This document shows, in pieces, positions 35,341 to 47,023 of a DNA stretch of 64,000 nucleotides. This DNA is from Stercorarius parasiticus (lineage: Eukaryota > Chordata > Aves > Charadriiformes > Stercorariidae). The notes under the pieces were generated by a model. It worked only from the letters and a program-made list of their open reading frames with translations, was not told where the DNA came from and made no database searches. The DNA lies in the NCBI GenBank assembly GCA_013396915.1, contig VWZL01002232.1, positions 464,543-528,542 on the forward strand, read 5' to 3'. The first letter of the stretch is position 1. The number at the start of each line of letters is the position of its first letter. Both the position numbers and the translations under genes were made by a program.

Positions 35341-36832
35341 TCTCATAGGGATAAACCCCACTTGACTGTCTGAATTACAAATTAAAAAAAAAAAAGTAGT
35401 GTAAGAAAATTAAGCTTTTTTTTTTCCTGCTTTTCCATGGTGCTATGACTCTTGGTCATATCTTCCTCAGATCTCCAGCTGATGCCCTGACTGATAAATA
35501 CAAATTGCTTAATGGACTTTTAACCTCTTTATTTGCCCCATTCCCTTTGTAACTTGGTATTGAAGGTCCCATAGGTTTTTAGAAGTCATCTAAAGAGAGT
35601 ATAGCATCTGAGGGTCAACCTCCTCCCCGTTCATTAAGTTTATGTCTCCCAGGGATGATCCCCAAGACAAGTAGATCCTCACATTATCGTGGTATGGTCA
35701 ACCACTGACCTTGCAACTTCAAGTGATGTCCTGTCTATTAGTGTTGTGTGTTGGTTTTGGTGATTTTTTTGGTTGTTTTTTTTTTTTATTTTTATGGTGG
35801 TGGTGTTGTCTTTGGTAGTTTTTTGCTTTTTTTTTTTTTACAAAAAAAAGCAAGAAAGTGGTTGGGTTGGGGAAGATGTAGCTCAGTAAGTCAAATCTTA
35901 ATTAATTGTATCACATGCTGAATATTGAAAGTGTTTTTACTCCAGATGTTTCAGATCGTTTTCGATTGTAGGCCATTTTCAGACTAATGTGGAGCTTTTC
36001 TAAACTATCATTGAGATTAGAATACAACTTCCTTTAAAAAGCTTTTTTTCCGGATAGTAATACCCTAGAAAGTAAAGTCGTGGTTTTATCCACAGCTTCC
36101 TTATCTCCTACATGCTTGTCTTCACATGCCTGTCTATTCGCATATGATATTTATGAAGTAAAAGACTGCTAAAGGACTTTTAAAAATATCCTTTATGCCT
36201 TCACGGAAATACAGTGCAAGAAAAACAATGTTAGGTTTCTTATTAACCTGTAGGTTTTCTATGTTGGTAGGCCTATTCAATTCAGTTGCACCACCATAAC
36301 TCCCTGCGAGATCACTTTTATGCTAGAGTGACTTTGTCACGTAAGAGTTTATGGAAGTATAAGTTGATCTGCTGTTGATTCAGTTACTGTGGGCTTACAA
36401 GTCTTAGAGTGTTGTGTAGTTAGGGGTTTTTTGTTTGTTTTGTTTTTATTTTAAATTTGAGGGAAGGAATAGGTCATTTTCAGTGTCGGTAGCTGAGTAG
36501 AATAGGTTTTAAGTAGCATGTAGTTTGACTAAAAGACAGTTCCTTCAGCTTCTCTTTTTCATGTTCTCTGTCCTTGCTGAGCTGTTCTGCTCACTGCCCA
36601 ACTATTTATTCTCTGTGTACCTTCGGGAATTCTTGTGTACAGAACTTAAGAGATGTTTTTTGGGATGGAGGAGAGAGGCAGGCAGCATTTCTTACTTGTG
36701 GCAGTTTCTGGCAGGTATCAGTAAATACATTCAACAAGAAATGTGTTCACAGTGTAGAAAGTTTATACTGAATATGGAATACTATAGCACAGCAAGCTTA
36801 TACTATGCATTTACCCTAAAGCTTATTGTAGT

Positions 36833-37228
36833 AGAATCATAGAATTACCTAGGTTGGAAGGGACCTTTCAGATCATCTAGTCCAACCATCAACTTAACTC
36901 TGACAAAAACCATCACTAAACCATATCTCTAAGCACTATGCCTACCATCTTTTAAATACCTCCAGGGATGATGATTCCACCAGTTCCCTGGGTGACCTGT
37001 TCCAATGCTTAATAACCCTTTCAGTGTAAAATTTTTTCTGAATATCCAGTCTAAACCTCCCCTGGCGCAACCTGAGGCCATTTCCTCTTGTCCTATCGCC
37101 TGTTACTTGGGAGAAGAGACTGACCCCCCCACCTCTCTATAGCCTCCTTTCAAGTAGTTGTAGAGAGCGATAAGGTCTCCCCCCAGCTTCCTTTTGTTTA
37201 GGCTAAACAATCCCAGCTCCTCTAGTAC
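36833..37228 (-). mobile_element. CR1 LINE 3' fragment
   Basis: Starts with the reverse of the CR1 tail (AGAATCATAGAATTACCTAG, then GGTTGGAAGGGACC) and continues through the reverse of the ORF2 end to 'AACAATCCCAGCTCCTCTAG'. 5'-truncated. More diverged than the 48.5 kb copy. Confidence 0.9.
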
Positions 37229-38939
37229 TTGCAGTAGACACGGGTTCATAGGAGTACAGCTTTAGGAGACAATTTCACTTCAACCAGTAGCCTTCATTGG
37301 TGCAGCTTTGTTATAAGCTTCATCCTGTCATGCTAGGAACAATGGAGAGCAAGATCAGAATTGCCATTTTTACTGTAAAGATGCAGCCACAATTGCAGAA
37401 CTTTAGTCACTTCTGGTATTCACAGGGTGTTGAGGGGACATTTTTGAAAACATGATCTTTAAAGCTGGAAAAAAACCGCTTTGTTAAGCAGCAGTTGTCT
37501 TTCATGGTCAGGTCATGTGTATGAATAGTATGAGCTGTGTAAAAAGTTCCAGTCTCTTACACATTTGCTTTCTTGTGACTTGAGTTGATCCCCTTTCTTT
37601 AGGGTGTAATATTGCATGTTACTTTGTAAGGAGAGCATGACACCAGTCTGGCAAGCTTAGTTTGTCAGGTACTCGCAGATCTTATTATGTAGAGTTCCCA
37701 AGGAAGTATCTAGGGTTTTGGTTTTGAAGGGTTTTTTTGGGTTTGTTGGTTTTTTTTTGTTGGAAGGGTTGGGGTTGGTTTTTTTTTGTTTTGGTATTTT
37801 TACAGATTTGTGCCTCTGTCTTGTACCTTGCTTCTCTTCAAAGCCCAGTGTAAAGACAAAATCCTTCAGTATTCCTGGACGAAGTTAGGCTTTGGCAAAG
37901 TGAGTCTGGAATGAATGATACTGAGATGCCAGTTCAGCACAAGGCTTTTGGTCAATTATGCCACTGCTTCTAAGACTGCTTGCAATTAGAGAAGCTAACA
38001 TGAAGTGAAGATCTCCTTAGCATTTTCTTTCAACTGTTTCAGCATAAGAAGTTGCTTAGACCAAAACAGTCTCTACGCAGCAATGGTATCTCTGCTTATG
38101 TCTTTACATAAGAATAAATGCAAATGAAGACCCATATCAGTTCTTGGTGTGTTTGTCTCAACTACAACCACATCAGTGGTCTTTGATCATGATGCACAGT
38201 GATACTTCTGTTTCCTGTCCCTTAAGCTGACATTTAATTCTTCCTTTAAGAAAATATGTTTACAAGCTACAATGTGTAGCTGATAAAATGGTAGCAATAG
38301 CAGTTCTCTAATGCTGATGCAGAAAGAAACTAATGGCTTTACTGCATAGAGAACCCTTGTATTAGGGCTAAGATGGGAATCAACTTAATTTTCCTTTTTT
38401 TTTTTCTTTCTTTTCACTTGGATGCTTTTTTTATCCCTTCATTAGGGGGAAACTGACAGCTTTGAGGACAAGTCAAACTTACTTCCTTGGATTTGTTCTA
38501 CAGTCACTTTTTCAAAGAGTTAGCAAGAAAATAGGAGCAGAACATAATGCCGAGACATTTAATTCAGTTATCAGAGTACCTAGAATTGTTGGTGTTTTTT
38601 ACTGTATTGAAGGACCTTAATCCTAAATGCCAGTCTCTAGGAGTTTCATGCAGCCTTTCGTGTGTATATCTCCTTGAAAGTCCTACTTACAGTAATGCTT
38701 TAAATATAAGACTTGATGAAAAGGGGATGTGAAATGTTTATATTAGAAAGTCTTTGAGTTATTTCTTGAATGCTTTACTTGAGAAAGGTCTTGAGGTACA
38801 TCCTTAAATTGACTTGTTTGCAGTGTTCATGATCTGGCCCTTGATCTCCCAACATAGTCCAGAAGTTTATGGATGAAGGTATTTTCTTGGCAGTGAAGTC
38901 AAGAGAGGCTGTTTTCCTGAAAATGGCTTCCTTAGTCTC

Positions 38940-39882
38940 ATATGGTTTAACATCTTCATCAGTGATCAGGATAGTAAAGGCAGAAGATGCTCTCAGCAGG
39001 TTTGCAGGTGACATCAAACTGATGGGAATAGCTGATATGCTAGAGGGCAAGGCTGGTCTATTGTTCAGATGGACCTCAACAATCCATAGGAATTGGCCAA
39101 CAGGAACTCCCAAGATGCCGTGCAAAGACAAATGTCAACTCCTGCATCTGGAAGTAACAACCCTGTGCATCAGTACAAGCGGAGCACTGAGTGGCTGGGT
39201 AGTAATTCTGCAGAAAAGAACCAGGGGGTCCTTGTGGACAGCAAGCTGAACATAAGTCGGTAGTGCATCCTAGGAGCAATGAAGAATAGCTTCATAGTAG
39301 TGGTATTAGCAAGAACATAGCCAGCAGGCTGAGGGAAGTGATAATAATACCCCTGTACTCAGTAGTTAATGGCAAGATCATATTTGAAATGCTGTGCCCA
39401 GGTTAGGGCAGCCCAGTACAAGAAGGATGCCAGCAAGCTGGAGGGACTCCAGTAGAGGGGACAGTAAGGTGGTTAGGGGGATGGAGAACATGTTGTTCAA
39501 GGAGAGGCTGAGAAACTGAATTTATTTAGTATGGAGAAGGCTGAGGGATCTACCTGCTGTCTTCTGCCACCTTAAGGGTATTATAGAGAAAATGAACCCA
39601 GGTGCTTTTCAGAGATGTGCAGTGAAAGGGCAAGAGTCAGTTGTCACAAGTTGCAGCTAAGGAAATTCCAGTTGTATATGAAGAAAACTGTTGACCATGG
39701 GAGCGGTTGTGCTGGAACAGATTGCTTAGAGGGTTTATGGAATCTCCCATCTTTATAGATATTTAAAACTTGGCAAGGTCCAAAGCAACATACGTCCCAG
39801 CTTTGAAGTTAGCCCTGCTGTGAGTAGGAGGTTGAACTAGGTGACCTTCAGAGGTCCCTTCAGACCTAAGTTTCTGTGATAG
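38940..39882 (+). mobile_element. Old, highly degraded CR1 LINE fragment
   Basis: Recognisable CR1 landmarks in order: 'TTTAACATCTTCATCAGTGA', a 'CAGGTTTGCAGGTGACA' segment, 'GGCTGAGGGA', 'AGGAGAGGCTGAGAAACTG', 'GGTTGAACTAGGTGACCTTC' and a tail 'TTTCTGTGATAG'. The frame is broken in many places, so it is older than the other CR1 copies here. Confidence 0.8.
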
Positions 39883-42800
39883 TCCCTGAGAACAGTAAGT
39901 CCCTTGCAAATAGATGCTCCGGATGAGGAAAGCTCATACTATCTTGTGTTCACTGATGTAGCTTTTGTGGGGGGATGAGCAAAATAGCTTTCTAATGTGA
40001 ATGGCACCCCTTTCTCAGGGAGGAGTTTTTCAGGGAATTTATGGTAAGCAAGTTGAAAAAGCAAGTGGCTGATATATTTGTCATCAATTGATGGTCCTCT
40101 GGCAGGGTTAGTTGGTGATAGATCTGCCTCCATAGTAAAGGCAATAAACAATTATTTTTTTTTTTTATGAATGAGAAATAGTAAAAATCAAAAGCAATTG
40201 GGAGCAGTACATAGAGTATGAGTAAAATTGCATTGGCAAGATGTCTTAAGTTTGTCTGAGCCTTCTGTTGCAAAAGGCAGTTGAGAAGTAAAATGCTTTG
40301 ACCCCTTTTCAGAAGCAAGGTTAAAGATGTGAGTAATACTCTGGGAACAAATGGAGTACAATATATTTTCTTGCCCAGTATGTCAGTCTTGGCAGTGCTG
40401 TTTTTTCTGTCATGTTACCTAACATAAGCAACAAATCCAGCTCTCTATTAGCAATCCAGATTGTATCAGTAGATTACCACTGCTCTCTTTACAATCCTTG
40501 AAAGCTATGGCCTAATTGCTTATCCTGTCTTACTTTCTGTCTTTTTTAGTTGATCTGAATGAGCAGTCGATGTCAGAGAACCTGGTGAAAAAAATAGTAG
40601 TATTCCTTTTTCTCTTCTGGCACTGTCTTTAGTGGTAATATGTATAAAGAAAACAGAAGTTCAGTTCATTACAAACAACTGTATCTAATGCAAAGTTTTG
40701 TGTCTTCTCCTTCAGTGCACCCTATGTCTGTATCCTTTTCTATAATGATCTGTTCAATGGCTTCTGTCGTTGGCCTTCTCATTAATCTCCTTGATCGTAC
40801 CCTACTCAGTAACGTCTCCTTTTCTTAACAAATTATCAGTATATTTCTGGCTACAGAAAAAGAGCAAAACTTGTCAAACAAGGATGTTTCCGATGAGATA
40901 TGTTCTCTTTTTCTGGTGATACTCCCCTACCTCTTGCCTTCAAAACTGAAAATCAGTGTGTCTGACTTCTGGTTATCCTTTTTCCTGAGAATAAACACAA
41001 TAGAACATAAAATCCTTCCATAAAGTCTTTGTTAATTGTGCAAAGCCTCCACAACCACTTCATTGTACTTCGGACTGTCTTCTTGTTTTGACATCTTGAT
41101 AATTTCAGTGATGATAGTTAATCAGCTTGTTTGTATTCGGTTCTATTTTTATTATTTTGGGTTTGTTTGTGTTTGGCTTTTTTTTAGATCAGGTTACTGA
41201 TAGAAACCTCTTTTCTGTGCAGGGTAGAAGAATGAGCAGATGTTGGAGTCTGATTGACATTTGAATTATTAACTTAAACCTCTCTTAGGAATCAACTAAC
41301 TGTAAAAAAAGTATCCTTAGATTAGAATAAAGTTGTACTCAGATGACCTGGTCTGGAGATACAGAACACTGTTGCTTCTAGTTACCCTATTTTTTTCTCT
41401 CTCTTTTTTTTTTTTTTAAAGATCTTTCTTACTGCTGTCTGTATTTTCCCCTTTGCACCCCGCCCCTGGCCTACCAGTACAACTGCACCTGTAGTTGCTT
41501 TCAGTCTCCTATCAAAATCATCTGGGTTTAAGGTGTCAGGAACAGGTTAGATGATGACTATATCTGCAGTTCTGCAAGCAGGTTTCAGGGGGCAGTAGCC
41601 TGGGTGGGAGGAAGAATGGGAGAAGATGTTACAAGCCACAGGGGTCCATAACATCTTATACTTGGCTCGGCTACAGTCAGAAGCTTATCCGACTGTAGGC
41701 TATATGTCCATCTGGGGAAACTAGTGGAGGCTAGGTATTGCACTTCCAGTTCCCAGTCCATATGTAATTCATGTCTTTCCGGTATAGATGTTAAAAATGA
41801 CTTTTTTGTTGCTTTGTTTTGAACACATTATATGTGTGCTTAATCTAGAAAGCAGGTTTTCTAGGTCAACGAATTATTCTAAGAATAGGCATTAGGTTTA
41901 ATTATGATCTACTTAGTCTTGTACTGTGCAGAAACTGAAGTGTCTGTAGCAACCTCTTATCTCTTGTGGTATCTGTGCTGGTGTTCTTTCATGTTATAGC
42001 AGGTCCTCTCTTTAAATTGGAAGTAGAAAGATTTAGTAGCTATTACCTACACTAGACTGTAACAGTCATGTCTATCTGGCTCTATGCCGAGTCTTAGAAT
42101 TTCTAAGATCTAGACCCGTGCAGGGCTTTGAGGTGCTAACTTCCCTCAAACTTCAATACCAGCTGTGAGCATAAATGTTCCTAATGAAATCCAGTTTGTG
42201 TTCTCTTAGATCCAGAAGAATTCTCAAAGTGACAGTGTTATAAATCTGCTCAGCTTGGTATAACTCTTACTTATGGTCTATCTTTGATGTATGCTTATTT
42301 TGAAGGAAGCTACGCAATATTGCCTATACACAGCATATATGTCACGTCTGTGAGCAGTAAAGGCTGGGTCTGTTGATCTTACAGATATTCGTCACATAAG
42401 GGGGGAAAAAATGTGTTTAAAATATTTTGATCACTGATCTTCCACTGGTCGATTAGAGACAGGACAGCTCCATTAGAGGGAGAAAACCTGTAAAGAAAAT
42501 GTCTAATATTTTAAATGGATTCTAAAAGTTGATTTTTTTTTTTCTCTGTTAGATCCTGAGGCCTGTTTTAGTTTGGAGTCTTTTAGCCTTGAGGTTAAGT
42601 CTTTTTCGCTCTTGCCCAGAACTGTATAACACTGCTTCCTTGGTAATCCTTTCTTGTGTGTTACAGAAGGAAGTTTTACTGCTCACCTCAAAGGAATGTG
42701 TAGTTGGCATGCCTATAGGGTATCTGTGTTCTGTTCCGTGAGCAGTTGTGAGATGCCATTGCTGGAGTCCATAATTCCAAATTAGTGTAAGGAGTTCTTG

Positions 42801-44536
42801 CCTCTTTTGGACACAACAGCAGCTATTAGTCAGTAATTAAAAAAAAAAAAAAAATATTCTCCTCACTACTTTATTCCTTAAAGGAGAGGGAGATTTATTC
42901 CCTTCCCCTCCCCCTTCTTTCTTTCTTTCTATACCAAAATAGCTAGGTGGATGAGCTAAAATATTGGGATTTCTCTTCCTTCATCCACCAAAGCTCTGCT
43001 TTTTAAAAGCTCTGACGGGATACCTAGTTTAGCAGTCGCGATCCAGCTTTGCTTATCACTTGCCACTGCCTAACAGATAGGATAGAATTATAAGCTTCCT
43101 ATTTGTTAATTGATTTCCTTTTGAACTGTTGTTTTATGTTGCAGATGAAACCACTGCTGCCAACTGTAACACTGCCTGAGCAGTGAATGAAATTACTGTA
43201 TATGTCTAACGCTGTGAGGTTTTGTCATCTTTACTTTTTCTCCAGTAGAACTGGAAGTTAGGAGTGTTTCAGCATGCAGCTTACCACTTGCTGCATGAAG
43301 TTCTAGTTTACACTAAAGAATTTCCCTTCCTGGAAAAGTCCTTAGAACAAGTAGTATAGGGACAAAGGAAAAAGTCTTTGGACTGTTAAAATATACAATC
43401 TCAGGCTTGAAAGTAAAAATCTACCTATATGCTATGAAGCCCTTCGCAAGACTTTTCTCCACAGTGACACTGGGAATACAGTGTGAGGACCTGAGCACCA
43501 TCCAGACAAATAAAAGGAAATCTGCCAGTTTCCACTGTGGTTTGTTTACTTAACAACTGTGTGCCTGTGAGGAAAGTAATGGATTTATGAGTTCATGTTT
43601 TCCAGCAAACTCCTGTCTTGGGGATTGGGGTGGAAGATTGATGTGCACTCTTGCCAGAAGAGTCTTTGCCCCATAAATACGGTTTTGTCAAATGCCTAGT
43701 GCAGCTTTTTTGTGTACTATTTATAGTTCTCTTCTCTGTGCTGTGTACTAGTGATTCCATATTCACTCACGCAGCTCTTATTTGTTACAAAAGTACAGAA
43801 TTAAGCAAACAAGGATCTTCTTTTTAAGGCACTGTTCACTTCTGAATGATTCTGTTCTTTTAAAGAGGGGGAAAAAAAGCTAAAAGGCAACACAAACTGC
43901 ATGAAGAGCTTGTCTAAAGACCAAATGTAAATATGCAAACTAGTCTTTTAAGCAGGTATATTCCAAGTAATTATGGTCTCTTGAATTGATGTGGTTATAG
44001 AGTAATGGAGATGATTATTCAAAAAAGAATTTAGACATAGCTGTAGGGTACTTTATATAAATAAAGGTATTTAAAGCACTTTATATGCCACTGAGATATT
44101 TTAAGGCAATAATCTCACCTCCAGTAGAAAACATTTACTTTCGTACCAACTAGACTGTCTGTGGTAGACCAGATGAAGTAACTGCACAAAGCAGTTGTAA
44201 AGAGAATTCAGTGGAAAACTTCTTAGTCCTGTCATGATGATAGTGAAGGAATAAATGTCCTTACCATAAAAGTTCCCATGGTATGAAAAAGGCTTTGAAT
44301 TTTTCTCAGAATGGGGAGAAGAAATGGTGCTGTGGGGTGTAGCTCAAAGATCTAACTTCATTGAAATTGGGAATGCAGTTTCTTCATTTCAGTATTGAAG
44401 ATTATATGAAAAAAGATGGTAATTAGTATTTTAAGGTTTGGAACTTCTTTGTCGCAGTTCAAAAAGAATATGTATTTTGCTAAACCACATGACTGATTAG
44501 AACCTGGGAAGCTAAAGTAAGACTGTTTCTGTAATA

Positions 44537-44680
44537 GGTACTTCGAGTGACTTCAAGTACGGACTGCTGCCGGGTACTTCGAGTGACTTCAAGTATGGAC
44601 TGCTGCCGGGTACTTCGAGTGACTTCAAGTATGGACTGCTGCCGGGTACTTCGAGTGACTTCAAGTACGGACTGCTGCCA
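44537..44680 (+). repeat. ZBTB10: Coding 36-bp tandem repeat, four copies
   Basis: Units start at 44537, 44573, 44609 and 44645. They are identical except for TAC/TAT at the Tyr codon and CCG/CCA at the last codon. The first base of copy 1 is the intron's final G. The spliced transcript supplies an identical G from exon 2. Confidence 0.95.
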
Positions 44681-44711
44681 GAATCATGGCCAAAAGAAGC
44701 TTGGGAAAATG
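44538..44711 (+). CDS. ZBTB10: ZBTB10 exon 3 (12-residue tandem repeats)
   Basis: A 174-base exon that begins in phase 1: its first GT completes the Gly codon opened by the last G of exon 2. It encodes four consecutive copies of the unit [12 protein letters not shown] and then '[11 protein letters not shown]'. The repeated 'DFKYG' motif and the 'ESWPK' sequence are characteristic of the ZBTB10 linker between the BTB domain and the zinc fingers. No function is known to me for the repeats. The upstream frame meets a stop at 44513, which fixes the acceptor at ATAG (44534-44537). The exon ends ...AATG followed by GCAAGT, a GC-type donor. Human, as I recall it, has similar but diverged units and about 33 more residues just before them. 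Confidence 0.93.
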
Positions 44712-46791
44712 GCAAGTATATTTGATGGAGAGGAGGTTGTTTTTTTACCTGTGATAGAGGTTCCTTATCTTCTGTGTCACTGCTGATAGATTTAGTGTTT
44801 ACATAATCTTTTCTACATCATTTGCCTTTCTGGTTAATGTAAATAGGAATGCCCCCTTGGAGGGAGAAAAAAGAATTCAAATGTATGGTAAAGTAAAAAC
44901 AGAACATGATTTGTATCAGCTCTTGTGTTGTGCCTGAATATGAAGATACCTGAAGTCTTCAATGATCTAGTGGCGGGGGGGGGGGGGGGGNTAAATGGGC
45001 TTTGAAATTGAACACTTGGATGATGAGGACACAAAGTTAAATATAATACTAAAAGTAGATCTGAGAGCGTGCTTCTCGCTATTAAAATTAAAAGCTTCAT
45101 TGCAAAAAAGGTTATGAATTCAATGCAGCCATAACTAAAAGCACTCTTCAATCAAAACTGTGTCTTATAACCTACCCTTCCACAGCTTACATGCCTTTCT
45201 TAATAGTTCAAGCAAGCAATTATCTGTAATTATTTTTCTGTCTGTAAACTAATACCAAACAAACCACCACATCTAAAATAATTATTGCTAGATCCTTAAA
45301 ATACATAAAGTCCTCAGTAAAAAGAGGATCTAAAGGACTGGGTAATAGTAATGCTTACCTCTTCTCTGTAACTTTGAGCTATTACTGGGATGTGGTTTAT
45401 GGTTTGCTTTAAATATTTTGGTTTTTACAGTGGAAGAAATTGGGTCATCAGAAGGTGAAATTCACTAGCAGGCAAGGGATTAGAATCTCTGATCTCAGGA
45501 GGTCTGCCTGTTCTTAAACCATTGAATTCCCATATATCTTACAGCCCAGATGTCTGCCTGTCTGTCATACCCGTGTTGATGTGTATAAGACTGCAATTTA
45601 AAACCTTTTTTGAACTTATTTTTCTTCATGTAAGCCATTACATGACATGTTGCTATGCAGCTTGCATGAGTGCTCTGATATACTGTGGCAAACTTTTGAA
45701 TATTAGCAAAATTTAACTTCCATGTTATGATGGATTTTGATGTTAGGAGGAGGTATCTTAGATACCGGCATGCAGGCCCATGCACATAACACACAATTAT
45801 TTTTGCTTTCATCCTGCCAGCATGAGTATTAGAAACTCTTATGCATATAATCTTGTAGCCTTAGCCAGTGCTTTTTGGATGCTTCTAGATAGTTTATGAA
45901 CATGATTGTAACCATCTCACCTGTAGTAAGTTGAGCCAGTACCCTATTCTCAAAATAACCCTTGTATTATGCTGTGGCCTTCATTAGAGCTGTCACAGCA
46001 TCCTGTGCTTTTCTGTTTCACACAGTAATAGGCAGCTGTAGTAAATGTGTTTTGCACATATCCTTTGACCAAACTATGTTATCCTTGGTCCAAGGGTATG
46101 TAAATAGCTCTCTTCCACCGTAAGGAAGAAGTGGGATATTGCTACTTCCAGAAGTTTTTTCTGCTCTCTTTGTTTTTTGTACTGTTAGACCAAAATAGAC
46201 TTTGGGTAGAGAATAGCTAAGATAAGAACCAATTAACTTCCCTTTTTAGCTGTTTCAGAATTATCATAACTCTTACTGTCTTACTCCTTTTGTCAATATT
46301 CATTCTTGCTTAGTTATACTTTCTTTTTCTATTTATTTGTAGAGTGAGATCTTGGCAGGCAGTTCCTGCACATAATTCTAAATAGAGTACTGGGAGAGAA
46401 GATTGTAACTGTCTAAATGCCGCAGAGCTAGAGGGTTTCTAATGCTGAGTGAAGTGTTTTCTGGTATAGGTGACCTCTAGAAAATTGAATGCTGCTAACT
46501 TGTAGGTAACTTACTCATTAAATAAGACTTCTTTTCAAAGAATCAATCTGTGCTTTTGTGGTAAAAGTTCCTTGGTTACAAGTAGGTATTTTTCTAGCAA
46601 GATTATACATGCAGAACCTACCAGTATTTGTGGTTTCTGCAAGCAGGCATTGTCCTGATTTGGCTGATGAAAAGTCATGTGGGTGCTTTATTGTGTTGGC
46701 ACCTGTTTATTTTTGTGCACCAGGCAGAACATATTGAAATAGTATTTTTGTGTTTCATCATCTCTTCTCCTGATGGCTTATTTTCTTGTAG
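44712..46791 (+). other. ZBTB10: ZBTB10 intron 3 (GC-AG)
   Basis: About 2.08 kb, donor GCAAGT at 44712 and acceptor TTTTCTTGTAG ending 46791. Both flanking exons are in phase 1 at this junction (AAT-G | GC-GAT, giving Asn-Gly-Asp). Contains a G16 run followed by a single N at 44991. Confidence 0.88.
44975..44991. repeat. G homopolymer ending in an unresolved base
   Basis: Sixteen G followed by N. The length and the base after it are probably unreliable in the assembly. Confidence 0.9.
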
Positions 46792-46967
46792 GCGATTCCT
46801 CTGCATTAATCATGAACAAGTTGAAGTGTCCACACTGTAATTATGTAGCCAAATACAGAAGAACACTAAAGAGACACTTGCTCATTCACACAGGCGTGAG
46901 ATCTTTCAGTTGTGACATCTGTGGGAAGCTGTTTACTCGAAGAGAGCATGTAAAGAGACATTCCTTG
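46792..46967 (+). CDS. ZBTB10: ZBTB10 exon 4 (C2H2 zinc fingers)
   Basis: A 176-base exon encoding '[10 protein letters not shown]' and two C2H2 fingers. Finger 1 is C-P-H-C-x12-H-x3-H ('[19 protein letters not shown]'). The linker 'TGVRSF' then leads to finger 2, C-D-I-C-x12-H-x3-H ('[19 protein letters not shown]'). The last Leu codon ends the exon at donor GTAGGT (46968), so the final Val and His of finger 2, including one zinc ligand, come from exon 5. These fingers carry the DNA-binding activity, for GC-box-like and TTGGGG-type sites according to published work on the mammalian protein. They are essentially identical to my memory of the human ones, as expected of the most conserved part. 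Confidence 0.97.
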
Positions 46968-46981
46968 GTAGGTAACCTCAA

Positions 46982-47023
46982 GTGTGTGTGTGTGCGCGCG
47001 CGCACGTGTGTGTACGTACGCAC
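46982..47023. repeat. (GT)n(GC)n(GT)n alternating tract, Z-DNA prone
   Basis: Every base alternates purine and pyrimidine over 42 bp. It includes a self-complementary GTGCGCGCGCGCAC core (46992-47005). Confidence 0.92.

Larger units (their letters stand above)
30045..44537 (+). other. ZBTB10: ZBTB10 intron 2
   Basis: About 14.5 kb, GTAAAT donor and TGTTTCTGTAATAG acceptor. It contains three CR1 insertions, an AT/CA repeat with a perfect palindrome near 35.3 kb, and many T-rich runs. Because both flanking exons are in phase 1, an additional exon of length divisible by three could be included without disturbing the frame. I did not find one. Confidence 0.85.

Noticed and set aside
40544..40581. 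Possible extra exon in intron 2 (TTTTTTAG then frame 'VDLNEQSMSENL', then GTGAAA)
   Set aside because: The acceptor phase fits exon 2, but the donor leaves phase 0 instead of the phase 1 needed to join exon 3, and similarity to the mammalian linker is weak.
42553..42593. Possible extra exon in intron 2 (strong polypyrimidine tract, CTGTTAG, then 'DPEACFSLESFSLE', GTTAAG)
   Set aside because: The donor phase does not match exon 3 and the sequence does not resemble the ZBTB10 linker.
43145..43180. Acceptor-like TATGTTGCAG followed by 'DETTAANCNTA'
   Set aside because: Stop codon after eleven residues and no donor before it.
44512..44715. Minus-strand repetitive frame ('[12 protein letters not shown]' units)
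   Set aside because: Antisense shadow of the ZBTB10 exon 3 tandem repeat. The + strand joins in phase to exons 2 and 4.
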